64,000 bases of DNA from Streptococcus mitis (GTDB taxonomy: Bacteria; Bacillota; Bacilli; Lactobacillales; Streptococcaceae), in NCBI RefSeq assembly GCF_023109105.1, contig NZ_JALDTZ010000001.1, forward strand, positions 244,446-308,445. The letters run 5' to 3'. The notes below the pieces were generated by a model, which was given only the letters and a program-made list of their open reading frames with translations, searched no databases and was not told the origin of the DNA. Shown here in pieces: positions 41,701-49,885 of this stretch. Numbering within the stretch: the first letter of the stretch is position 1; every line of letters begins with the position of its first letter. The position numbers were made by a program, and so were the translations under genes.

Positions 41701-44700
41701 GTTGTTAGCTTCTGTGAATTTAGTAGTATCAAGCCATACTTGGTAAACCAATTTAGAACCACGTTTAACAGTCTTAGTATTCAAGTTTTCTGGTTCGTTG
41801 TTAGTTGTCTTGTCTACATATGGATCTGCATTTGTTTCAGTGTACTCATTTGTCAACTCATTGTCGTCATCCATCAACTTCTTACCAGTGATGTCATATT
41901 TCTCTTTAGAAACAACAAATTTTTCTGGTTGGAATTCTGGAGTTTCTGGAGGAGTGACTTTGTTGTTGAATTCTTTATCAGCAGTATCATCAGTAGCGTT
42001 ACCGTTGGCATCTTTACCACCTGTTGATGTAACGTTTGTAACAGTTGTTAATGAGTGACCGTTCTTAGCAACTTCAACTGTCACTGTAGCTTTCATTTGG
42101 TCGTAAGTCATTCCGAATTCTTTGTTTTCAGGAATCACTTCTTCTACAGTATACGTGTGGGTACCAACTTTCGTATTGTCAAATGACAATTCTGAGAAAG
42201 TTACGTTACCAGATGCATCGTTTTTAACTGTTTCAACTACTGCACCTGTAGAATCTTTTAATACAAAGCTGAATTCACCTGCTTTAAGTTCACGACCTGC
42301 CAATTTCTTAGTGAAGTCAAACTTAGTTACAACTGGAGAAACTACATAGTTATTGAACTCTGTATCTCCTGGCATTGTAACGGCAGCGTTCAAAAGACCT
42401 GTTTGAGCGTCTTTTGTGACATTGACAGTCACAACAGCGTTCATTGGATCGTAATCAATGTTTGTATCTGTTCCAGCTTTTTCACGTACAGTGTAAGTAT
42501 GTGTACCTGCAGCAGCGTATGAGATTGCATCAAATTGGATTGAACCATCCGCTGCGTTTTGTTTAGTTTGGATCACATTGCCGTTTTCAAGCAACTCGAA
42601 TGTGAAGGCATTTGCTTCAAGAGTCTTACCTTCCAAACGTTTTGTAAAGCGGAATTGTGCTTGTGTTGCAGCTGGTGTGAAGGTGTTATTGAACTCTGTA
42701 TCTGCTGGAAGTTTATTAGTTGCTTTAAGTACGTGACCTTCTTTAGTAACAGTAATTGTTACTTCAGCTTTCATTGGGTCATATTGCATACCAGCTTCAG
42801 AACCTTGAACTTCTTCAACAGTGTACTTGTGAGTACCAACCTGTGTATTGTCAAAAGTCAAATCATCAAAGGCTACAACACCATTAGCATTATTAGTCTT
42901 AGTTTGAAGAACAGTTCCTTTGGCATCTTTCAATTGGAAACTGAATTCACCATCTTTAAGAGTACGACCTGCAAGAGCTTTAGTGAAGTCAAAACGAGTC
43001 TTAACTGGTGCTACTGCAAAGTTATTGAACTCTGTATCTGCTGGCATTGTAACTGCAGCGTTTAAAAGACCTGTTTGAGCATCTTTTGTGACATTGACAG
43101 TCACAACGGCGTTCATTGGATCGTAATCGATGTTTGTATCTGTTCCAGCTACTTCACGTACTGTGTAAGTATGTGTACCTACAGTTGCATATGAGATTGG
43201 ATCAAATTGGATTGAACCATCAGCCGCATTCTTCTTAGTTTGAATCACATTGCCGTTTTCAAGCAATTCGAATGTGAAGGCATTTGCTTCAAGAGTCTTA
43301 CCTTCCAAACGTTTTGTAAAGCGGAATTGTGCTTGTGTTGCAGCTGGTGTGAAGGTGTTATTGAACTCTGTATCTGCTGGAAGTTTATTAGTTGCTTTAA
43401 GTACGTGACCTTCTTTAGTAACAGTAATTGTTACTTCAGCTTTCATTGGGTCATATTGCATACCAGCTTCAGAACCTTGAACTTCTTCAACAGTGTACTT
43501 GTGAGTACCAACCTGTGTATTGTCAAAAGTCAAATCATCAAAGGCTACAACACCATTAGCATTATTAGTCTTAGTTTGAAGAACAGTTCCTTTTGAATCT
43601 TTCAATACAAAGCTGAATTCACCTGCTTTAAGTTCACGACCTGCAAGTGCTTTAGTGAAGTCAAAACGAGTCTTAACTGGTGCTACGACGTAGTTGTTGA
43701 AGATCTTATCATCAGCACTTGATTTGTAGCCACCTTCAGCACTGTATTTAACTGTAGCTTCGAGATCTCCCACTGCATTTTTTTCAGTTACTGTAACAGT
43801 CATCGTAACTGTCATTGCATCGTAGTCAACGTCTGTATCAGAACCCTTTTGTTCAGTAATCTTATATTTATAAGTCCCTGCTTTGTTAAAGGTAAGTTTG
43901 CTGAATGTAACTTTACCAGCTTTATTGGTAACTGTTTCTTCGTATTTGTCTGGACTACTCTTATCTTCTGTTAATTTGAACGTAAATTCACCGTCAACAA
44001 GTGTGCGTCCTTCAAGTTGTTTTTCAACTTCTGGAGTTACTTCAACTGGCTCTTGTTTCACATAGTAGTAAACAGGTTGTTTATATGGTGTCAAAGTGTT
44101 GAGCAAGTCAACGTTTGTACCGATACCATCTACTCCACGAACCAATTGTTCATTCGGAGAAAGGTGACCAATGTTATCACCCAAGAATGGAACGAAAACA
44201 GTCTTCTTAGGTGTGTATCCAGCAGCTCTTTGGAAATCAAATGTAATTTCTTTACCGTTTGGATAATTTACACCATTTGAAGTAGTCAAAGGAATAGTAT
44301 AAAGTGGAGACTTCTTAACTACCAAGTCTTCTGTATTTACATTTCCTGGTTTAATCGGTTTAGTTTCTGCAAGCAACATGTAACCGTCTGTACTTAGTGA
44401 ACCATCCGAACGTTTACTTTGTTGTTTTGGATCAAGAAGATATACACGAACAACAACAGTTCCATCTTCGCCTACAATTTCTTTGATACGCTTGATTCCT
44501 GCACGCTCAGCATCAATAAATTTAGTACCAACTTTGTATGGACGACTTACATAGCCAGTTATAGTATCTGAAGCTGCCGTTTGATACAATTTGTAGCCAT
44601 CAAATTGACGCTCGCCAGACGCTGTGAACTTTTGCCCTTCCATAGCTTTAGTTGTGTATTTGGCTAAGTCAACTTCATTACCATTTGGCTCATAATTTTG

Positions 44701-46035
44701 AACTGTTGCATCAGTTTTACTAGCGTTGAATGTAGGATTATTTTTATCAACTACTTTATAATAAGTTGTCTTTTCAACAAAACGTGGAATCTTACTGTTA
44801 GTATCAGTAATTGTACGACCGTTATAAGCTGGTTCTACAACGTTGATAATATCTCTTGATGTACGAGCAGCATAAACAGCATCGTATAATTTTTGTTCTT
44901 CAGTAGTAAGATTATGCCCTGGAGCTACTAAAGCTTTGATAGCAGCACCAACTTCAAATCCGTATTGGATGAATGGTTGAGCTGGTTCAGCCTTACTAGC
45001 AGGTGTCCCTTTGTCGTAATCTACTTGATAAGTTAACTCTCCTCTAGATGCAGTTGTAGTAGTAGTGAATTTTTGAGTACCACTTGTAGCAGTAATTGTT
45101 TTAGTTTCTACTACATTACCAGTAGTTTTATCGATTAATTCAACAATTGTATCTGTAGAATCATCAAATCTCTTATAAGAACGAGAGTAGTAGTTTGTAT
45201 TGTATCGCTGGTTGAACTTTTCAAGATTTACGATACTGTAGGTGTACCAATCTCCTTCTTTTCTCGTATAACCAGCTGGTATGTCCTGAGACTTAACAGT
45301 TGCTCCATTCGGATCTGTCATGTCAGGAGTAGCAACTTCACCATCTTTTAGATAAGTTGTTACAGAAACCGGCTCGTTATTGTGATCAGTAGTAGCCCGA
45401 CGACTACGGCGACGGCCACCATCTGTAGCCAAAGCCCCTGCATTTACTGTATTTTCAGCTGCCAAAGCTAGTGTTTCTGTATCAACGAGTGGTTTTGCTT
45501 CAACATTAGCTACACTAGCATTTGTATCAAGGCTAGTTGCCTCAGCTACAGCTGAAAGTTCTGCTTTAGGCTCAGATTTTTCCTCTGATTTAGATTCAGT
45601 CTTTTCTTCTGCCTTAGGCTTAGCTACTACAACTTCTTCTACTTTTGAAGTTGCTGCTGGTTTAGCAGAGTCAGTCTTCACTTCAGAACTAGGATCTTTT
45701 GATTCCTCAGATTTAGCTTGAATAGTTGTAGGTTTAGCTTCTTCAGAGGTAACTCCAGTTGATGCTGATTTTACATCTTCAGTTTTTAAAGATTCTACTT
45801 TATTTTCTGAAGTTTTCTCGGCAATAGCCTTATCTGTATCAAGAAGCTCTTCTTTAGGCTTATCTTTATCCACAAGTCCGGTATTTTCTCCAGGATTTGA
45901 CTGGGAAATAATATCAGATGCTTTTACAGCACCACCGTTAGCCATTAAAAAGCTAAGGGTTGTTCCTAAGAAAACTGATGCGACCCCAACTTTATATTTT
46001 CTTAAAGAAAATCGTTGTTGCTCTCTTCTTATCAT
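38782..46035 (-). CDS. Giant LPXTG-anchored multi-module surface adhesin
   Basis: 2417 residues. A YSIRK-type signal (FSLRKYKVGVASVFLG), a Lys/Glu/Ser-rich stalk (40-205), a basic RRRSRR, an N-terminal domain of unknown fold (about 214-660), nine FctA-type pilin-like modules and three antigen I/II C-terminal-like modules, the latter alternating with the last FctA modules (about 1358-2335). Each FctA-type module shows FTK Lys, YTVEE-type Glu and FNN Asn, consistent with intramolecular isopeptide bonds. A PPTPP wall-spanning repeat and LPNTGE with hydrophobic and basic tail follow. Sortase A should anchor it to peptidoglycan. Strong own promoter, AAGGAGA ribosome site, and terminator. No homologue is known to me at this locus in pneumococcus. 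Confidence 0.93.
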   Translation of the reverse strand: MIRREQQRFSLRKYKVGVASVFLGTTLSFLMANGGAVKASDIISQSNPGENTGLVDKDKPKEELLDTDKAIAEKTSENKVESLKTEDVKSASTGVTSEEAKPTTIQAKSEESKDPSSEVKTDSAKPAATSKVEEVVVAKPKAEEKTESKSEEKSEPKAELSAVAEATSLDTNASVANVEAKPLVDTETLALAAENTVNAGALATDGGRRRSRRATTDHNNEPVSVTTYLKDGEVATPDMTDPNGATVKSQDIPAGYTRKEGDWYTYSIVNLEKFNQRYNTNYYSRSYKRFDDSTDTIVELIDKTTGNVVETKTITATSGTQKFTTTTTASRGELTYQVDYDKGTPASKAEPAQPFIQYGFEVGAAIKALVAPGHNLTTEEQKLYDAVYAARTSRDIINVVEPAYNGRTITDTNSKIPRFVEKTTYYKVVDKNNPTFNASKTDATVQNYEPNGNEVDLAKYTTKAMEGQKFTASGERQFDGYKLYQTAASDTITGYVSRPYKVGTKFIDAERAGIKRIKEIVGEDGTVVVRVYLLDPKQQSKRSDGSLSTDGYMLLAETKPIKPGNVNTEDLVVKKSPLYTIPLTTSNGVNYPNGKEITFDFQRAAGYTPKKTVFVPFLGDNIGHLSPNEQLVRGVDGIGTNVDLLNTLTPYKQPVYYYVKQEPVEVTPEVEKQLEGRTLVDGEFTFKLTEDKSSPDKYEETVTNKAGKVTFSKLTFNKAGTYKYKITEQKGSDTDVDYDAMTVTMTVTVTEKNAVGDLEATVKYSAEGGYKSSADDKIFNNYVVAPVKTRFDFTKALAGRELKAGEFSFVLKDSKGTVLQTKTNNANGVVAFDDLTFDNTQVGTHKYTVEEVQGSEAGMQYDPMKAEVTITVTKEGHVLKATNKLPADTEFNNTFTPAATQAQFRFTKRLEGKTLEANAFTFELLENGNVIQTKKNAADGSIQFDPISYATVGTHTYTVREVAGTDTNIDYDPMNAVVTVNVTKDAQTGLLNAAVTMPADTEFNNFAVAPVKTRFDFTKALAGRTLKDGEFSFQLKDAKGTVLQTKTNNANGVVAFDDLTFDNTQVGTHKYTVEEVQGSEAGMQYDPMKAEVTITVTKEGHVLKATNKLPADTEFNNTFTPAATQAQFRFTKRLEGKTLEANAFTFELLENGNVIQTKQNAADGSIQFDAISYAAAGTHTYTVREKAGTDTNIDYDPMNAVVTVNVTKDAQTGLLNAAVTMPGDTEFNNYVVSPVVTKFDFTKKLAGRELKAGEFSFVLKDSTGAVVETVKNDASGNVTFSELSFDNTKVGTHTYTVEEVIPENKEFGMTYDQMKATVTVEVAKNGHSLTTVTNVTSTGGKDANGNATDDTADKEFNNKVTPPETPEFQPEKFVVSKEKYDITGKKLMDDDNELTNEYTETNADPYVDKTTNNEPENLNTKTVKRGSKLVYQVWLDTTKFTEANNIQYVGVSDTYDAEKLDVNAADIKAYDSETGADVTAKFDIKVEKGTITATSKEEFIKDKVNNPVIDTTKFAFGRYYKFDIPATVKESVKAGADIENTANQTVHVYNPVSKTVEKPEKPTQKRVNSVPVPLDLNFTKRLEGRELQANEFEFVLKKDGVEVERVKNDAAGKIVFKTLEFGRDDLGKTYNYTVEETPGTDATVKYDTMVATVKVVVSHDGTAKAIVANVTDAADKEFNNRVTPPEEPKFQPEKYVVSEEKFDITGDKLVDDDKELADKYADTNANPYADDASNNEKQNLNTKTVKRGDKLVYQVWLDTTKFDAANKDNIQSVGISDDYDETKLDLDSTKIKAYDSVTGDDVTAKFDIAVNNGVITATLKDGFTKSLGDAENTQVIDTTKFAFGRYYKFDIPTTVKADVPGGVDIENTAAQVVNYYNPTTKKVEKPNKPTEKRVNSVPVQVEFNFTKRLEGRELKANEFSFVLKDSTGKVVETVSNDAAGNVKFSAIEFKKEQAGVHNYTVEEVAGTDATVTYDTMKANVTVTVSHDGTAKVLVATVGEIADKEFNNTVRPPETPEFNPEKYVVSEEKFDITGDKLVDDDKELADKYADTNANPYADDASNNEKQNLNTKTVKRGDKLVYQVWLDTTKFDAANKDNIQSVGISDDYDETKLDLDSTKIKAYDSVTGDDVTAKFDIAVNNGVITATLKDGFTKSLGDAENTQVIDTTKFAFGRYYKFDIPTTVKADVPGGVDIENTAAQVVNYYNPTTKKVEKPSKPTEKRVNSVPVQVEFNFTKRLEGRELKANEFSFVLKDEKGNVIETVTNDATGKIQFSTLEFKRGEEGTHIYHVEEIRGTDSSVVYDKMVATVGIVVKKDGKVLVATTQLPEDTEFNNTVIPPTPPTPPTPPTPPTPPTPPTPPAPSTPPAPSTPPTSTLEKPKGRELPNTGEHSKSGVAALGAVLGLVGLGLVAKRKKEDES
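38933..39030 (-). repeat. PPTPP-coding tandem repeat
   Basis: Repeats of GGTGGTGTTGGTGGTGTC-like 18-nt units (plus-strand reading) encode PPTPPTP. Likely length-variable and wall-spanning. Confidence 0.85.
39190..40970 (-). repeat. 981-bp near-identical direct repeat within the adhesin
   Basis: Corresponding positions are 981 bp apart (39300 with 40281, 39841 with 40822), i.e. 327 residues covering one antigen I/II-like plus one FctA-type module. The DNA is nearly identical over most of each copy, pointing to recent duplication or gene conversion. Confidence 0.85.
42340..43690 (-). repeat. 672-bp near-identical direct repeat within the adhesin
   Basis: The start of TTGTGTTGCAGCTGG at 42661 recurs at 43333, so the period is 672 bp (224 residues), equal to a pair of FctA-type modules (KALAGR type plus KRLEGK type). 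Confidence 0.85.
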
Positions 46036-46135
46036 GTGATAAGTTCTCCTTTTTTACATTTTAACTAATAATATGTAAGAATAGTTGGAATTTTTAGAAA
46101 ATAAACACCATCCTCCACACTATAGTAACGTTAAT

Positions 46136-46164
46136 AGTATATCATATACGCCTTATTATATCAA
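46136..46164 (-). promoter_or_regulatory. Promoter of the adhesin gene
   Basis: Minus-strand -35 TTGATA (46164-46159), 17-nt spacer, extended -10 TGATATACT (-10 at 46141-46136). The 5' untranslated leader is about 95 nt. Confidence 0.8.
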
Positions 46165-46242
46165 GAATAATGAGTTCTATGAAACTACTTTTAAAATACA
46201 TAATTTATACGTAATTTATATTTAAGAGTAATATTTAACCAC

Positions 46243-46270
46243 AAAAAAATCTAAGCAGGCATATCCTGCT
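46243..46270 (-). terminator. Terminator-like hairpin left of the IS110 element
   Basis: AGCAGG / CCTGCT stem and seven Ts on the minus strand. It could stop read-through from the IS or the Ali gene before the adhesin promoter. Confidence 0.5.
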
Positions 46271-46275
46271 AACCC

Positions 46276-46471
46276 ATGACAGAAAACGAAGTTTATCCTA
46301 TAATTACGCTGAATAATACAAATCCGTGGTGTTTAATAGGGTTTTTCCTAGCCTGTACAAAAAACTGGATAAACAAGAGTCATGAGATAACTCGAATATG
46401 CCTTGAGCATGAAAATATCTTACTGGTAGCCTCTTGTTCAATTGTTCAATAATTAACAGGAGTTTTTTATA
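46276..46471 (+). ncRNA. Candidate bridge RNA region of the IS110 element
   Basis: About 190 nt of non-coding left end with several possible stems. In IS110 elements, the left-end non-coding segment encodes a bridge RNA whose loops pair with target and donor DNA (established for IS621). Here the place and length fit; the fold and loops are not verified. Confidence 0.45.
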
Positions 46472-47639
46472 ATGGAAGTCATGATTGAAACTTCTTGTGG
46501 TATTGATGTACACCAAAAATCCATTGTTTGTTGTATTCTAGATGGTCCACTAGATACCAATAAGCCAAAGAAAATTCAGAAAAAATTTGGGACAACTACT
46601 GTAGCTCTTCAAAATGCCTTAGCTTGGATAGTAGAAAACCATGTAACACATGTCTTTTTTGAAAGCACTGGGCAATATTGGCTCCCGATCTTTAATATAT
46701 TTTCAGATTCTGATTTCGTCTTAGTTCTTGCCAATCCTCAACATATCAAGAATGTACCTGGTCGTAAGACAGACATGAAGGACGCTGAATGGATTGCTCA
46801 ACTCGGCCGTTGTGGACTAATTGAACCTTCCTATATTCCTGCCCCTGAAGTGGTACAGCTTCGTTTATTGACACGTCGCATGCGTTCTTATAAACAACGT
46901 CAAACTCAAGTTAAAAATGAAATTCACAATCTCTTACAACGGGCCAATATCAAGCTAACCAGTTATCTTTCTGATGTTTTTTCTAAGACGGGGCAAGCAC
47001 TTTTAAAATTATTCATTAACGGAGAAACAATTGATGTAGAATCTGTTATCCCTTGTATCCAGAAGCGAGTGAAAGCAAGTCCAGAGCAACTCGTTGAAGC
47101 GATGGAAGGGAAGTTGTCACTAGAAGACCGCTTCCTCTTAGACCAGAGCTTAGAGGAATATCAGATGTATCAGGAACTCATTGAAAAACTGACCGATGAG
47201 ATTCAACACTACATCGAAAAGGAGTTCCCCTGAGGAAAATAGGATACTTCAAACCATTCCTGGTGTGAATGAAAACTGTGCTGCCACTATTCTAGCTGAG
47301 ATTGGACCAACTATTACAGCCTTTCCATCCGATGCACACTTAGCATCATGGGCTGGACTCTGCCCAGGGTCTTATGAAAGTGCTGGCATTAAAAAATCCT
47401 CACATATCACGCAAGGAAATCGATATATCAAACAGGCTTTGACCATGTCGGGATTAATTGCAGCACATTCTAAGGATCCAGCTTTTTCTTCTTTTTACAA
47501 TCGAATTTCCCAAAGAGGAAGCAAGATGAAAGCCGTTGTTGCTTGTGCTCATAAGATTCTTAGAATCATTTACAAACTACTCTCCACCAAACAAACTTAT
47601 CAAAAAGAAAAGGCGCTAGGACTGAGGAAACAGGTCTAA
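46472..47639 (+). pseudogene. IS110-family transposase with one frameshift
   Basis: Part one (46472-47233) carries the DEDD RuvC-like domain: CGIDVHQKSIV, FFESTGQYW and GRKTDMKDAEW. Part two (47196-47639) carries the serine-containing C-terminal domain ([12 protein letters not shown]...). They join if the C4 run near 47228-47231 (GTTCCCCTGAGG) loses one C, giving IEKEFPEENRIL. ACAGGAG precedes the ATG. It is therefore probably inactive, unless a frameshift mechanism exists, for which I see no signal. Confidence 0.88.
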
Positions 47640-47708
47640 CGCCCAAACTAAAAAAATTTCAATTACAGTATAGCACAGGAAGCGATTTTTTACTGTTTTT
47701 TTCAAATA

Positions 47709-47731
47709 AAATCCCCTCAAAAGAGGAGATT
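47709..47731 (-). terminator. Terminator of the Ali-type gene
   Basis: Minus-strand stem AATCTCCTC / GAGGGGATT with a TTTT loop, then TTATTT. All nine pairs close. Its far end touches the IS110 right end. Confidence 0.8.
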
Positions 47732-47734
47732 CAA

Positions 47735-49717
47735 TTATTCTTGAATATGACGGTCTAAGTTCTTCTGATAATCAGCATTTGATTTGGCTTTTTCATCAGC
47801 AAATTTCTTGCGGAACTCATCCATTTCTTTAGTAGTGACGATCTTATCTTGGAGTTTAAGATATTTATAGCTGTGTTCACTGGTCTTATCACCTACCCAG
47901 CCACCTGCACCGCTACCTGGAACTTTCTTAGTTATCAGCATTTGGGCACCGTCTGAGTGTACAGGAATAACCAAGGCACTATCTGTTAACCAAGCTTGAG
48001 CCTTAGCATATTTAGAATAACGTTTTTCAAGATCTGTTTTCTCACCACTAGCATCCGTAATTAACTCTTTAAACTTATCTAACCCAACAGCTTTGATTGC
48101 CGGATTATCTGTACCTGGTGCTACACCTAAGGAACCAAGAAGATTTGGTCCAGATGTTGGATCAAATATATCTAGATAAGTTGAAGGATCTGCGTAATCA
48201 GGTCCCCATCCACTATTTGCATTAATATCCCAGTCTGTATTTGTATTGGAAGTAGCTAGAACAGTCATACTTGCCAATTCATCGTCAGAAACTTGTTGAA
48301 TATCAACTACAACATTATCTGAGCCAAGAGCTTCCTCGACGGATTGTTTATAAGATTGAGCTTGACGCACAAATTCTGGACGAGTAGAAGATACTGGAAT
48401 ATCTAAATGAATAGGGAACTGTACTCCATCAGCTTGAAGAGTTTTCTTGGCAGCTTCAAATTTAGTCTTAGCCTTATCTACATTATGAAGTGAATCCTGG
48501 GCATCATCAAGACTGACATCTTTCCATACACCATCTAATTTATCCAATTCTGCCTTAGCTACTTGCCCAAATGACTGCTCTCCTACTTGTACAAATGTTG
48601 GAGGGGTTAAACTTGTACGTAATTTACGCGGTCCTACTTCATCCCCAAATACTTGAGAGATCCCTGCTTTACGATCTGTAGCAAAAGCCAAGGATTGACG
48701 GAAATCTTTGTTCAGCAAAGCCTTCTTAGTAGATGATTTTTCTGCATCACTTGTTTTAGCGGTGTGATTGTAGGCAACACGGTCAATATTCGTCGAAATA
48801 TAGAAAGTAGTTCCTTGTTGTTGACTATAAATAATGTTATCTTTGTATTTTTCTTTTAGCCGTTCATAGTTAGCAGAGTTTTTAAAGAGAGGTGCTGCAG
48901 GATAATTTCCTTCATCAAAACCACGTCCAAGAGAGTCTGCATCCTGACCATCAAAGTAAGATAACTTAATATCATCAATAAAGACATTTTGTTTATCCCA
49001 ATAGTTTTGGTTTTTAGTCATTTCAATAGAAGATTTAGATGTAAGACCTTTTAAAAGATAAGCCCCATTGTATAGAATGCTTGTTATATCAGTCGCCTTA
49101 CCAAAGTCATCTCCTTTAGAAACTAAAAAGTCTTCGCTAACAGGAGCAAGAATACCCATTGTTGTCTTCGAATTCCAGAAAGATTCTGGATGGTTTAAAG
49201 TATAGACTACAGTATAATCATCTGTTGCTTTTACACCAACAGTAGAAAAATCCGTTGTTTTCCCATTTACATAGTCATCTAATCCTTTAATAGAATCCTG
49301 TACAAGATAAAGTCCTTCTGATTTCTTGTCAGCTGCGTGTTTTAGACCAGTCACAAAATCCTGAGCCTTAACTTCTCCATATTCTTCGCCTTCATTGGTA
49401 TACCACTTGATACCCTTACGAATTTTATAGGTATAGGTCAAACCATCTTTGGAAACAGTCCAATCTTCTGCAACTGATGGTACTAGATTCCCGTATTGAT
49501 CATTTTCCAGTAATCCATCAATGACATTACCAGTAATCTGTTTTGTAGACTTTTGCCCCGAAACCGTATAATCCAGAGTCGCAGGATCTGATGAAAATAC
49601 ATAGGCATAAGTAACTGGTTTAGTTGCTTCTTTATTCCCATTACCAGATGAACAAGCTGCTAGAACAGCTGCCGAGAGGACAGCAACTCCTGCTGCTAAG
49701 AAAACACGTTTTTTCAT
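47735..49717 (-). CDS. Oligopeptide-binding lipoprotein (AliA/AliB family)
   Basis: 660 residues. A lipoprotein signal MKKRVFLAAGVAVLSAAVLAAC with lipobox LAAC (Cys22), then an SBP_bac_5 fold typical of OppA/AliA/AliB: YVFSSDPATLDY, NVIDGLLENDQYGNLVPSVAEDW, WYTNEGEEYGEVKAQDFVTGLKHA and GWGPDYADPSTYLDIF. It probably delivers peptides to the shared Ami/Opp permease; no permease is encoded nearby. It differs enough from AliA and AliB as I remember them to be a separate paralogue. The start follows AAAGGAG; 27 open codons upstream are not used. Confidence 0.9.
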   Translation of the reverse strand: MKKRVFLAAGVAVLSAAVLAACSSGNGNKEATKPVTYAYVFSSDPATLDYTVSGQKSTKQITGNVIDGLLENDQYGNLVPSVAEDWTVSKDGLTYTYKIRKGIKWYTNEGEEYGEVKAQDFVTGLKHAADKKSEGLYLVQDSIKGLDDYVNGKTTDFSTVGVKATDDYTVVYTLNHPESFWNSKTTMGILAPVSEDFLVSKGDDFGKATDITSILYNGAYLLKGLTSKSSIEMTKNQNYWDKQNVFIDDIKLSYFDGQDADSLGRGFDEGNYPAAPLFKNSANYERLKEKYKDNIIYSQQQGTTFYISTNIDRVAYNHTAKTSDAEKSSTKKALLNKDFRQSLAFATDRKAGISQVFGDEVGPRKLRTSLTPPTFVQVGEQSFGQVAKAELDKLDGVWKDVSLDDAQDSLHNVDKAKTKFEAAKKTLQADGVQFPIHLDIPVSSTRPEFVRQAQSYKQSVEEALGSDNVVVDIQQVSDDELASMTVLATSNTNTDWDINANSGWGPDYADPSTYLDIFDPTSGPNLLGSLGVAPGTDNPAIKAVGLDKFKELITDASGEKTDLEKRYSKYAKAQAWLTDSALVIPVHSDGAQMLITKKVPGSGAGGWVGDKTSEHSYKYLKLQDKIVTTKEMDEFRKKFADEKAKSNADYQKNLDRHIQE

Positions 49718-49748
49718 ATTCAAACTCCTTTGATAATTTGATAGATTT

Positions 49749-49776
49749 ATTATAGCACTTTTCAAAAGGAAATCAA
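49749..49776 (-). promoter_or_regulatory. Promoter of the Ali-type gene
   Basis: -35 TTGATT (49776-49771), 16-nt spacer, extended -10 TGCTATAAT (-10 at 49754-49749), minus strand. Confidence 0.75.
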
Positions 49777-49848
49777 CAATAAAATAAAATATTATCATAT
49801 TTTATTGTTTGTTTGTACCTGCTAAGTACTGCTCCAACTCCATTTTTG

Positions 49849-49857
49849 TGATATAAT
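49849..49857 (+). promoter_or_regulatory. Extended -10 promoter of the lactonase gene
   Basis: TGATATAAT, about 28 nt before the start codon on the plus strand. Confidence 0.65.
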
Positions 49858-49885
49858 AGTCTTATCTTTATATAGAGGTAAAGTT

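Larger units (their letters stand above)
46276..47708 (+). mobile_element. IS110-family insertion sequence, inactivated
   Basis: About 1.4 kb. The right end (47708) is fixed by the shared boundary with the remnant at 37590. The left end is estimated, since no second copy reaches it. No terminal inverted repeats are expected in this family. The long left non-coding end before the transposase is typical of IS110 proper. The transposase is frameshifted (see next entry). Confidence 0.85.

Noticed and set aside
38933..43690. Repeats considered as CRISPR or VNTR array
   Set aside because: No spacers; periods match protein modules in one open frame.
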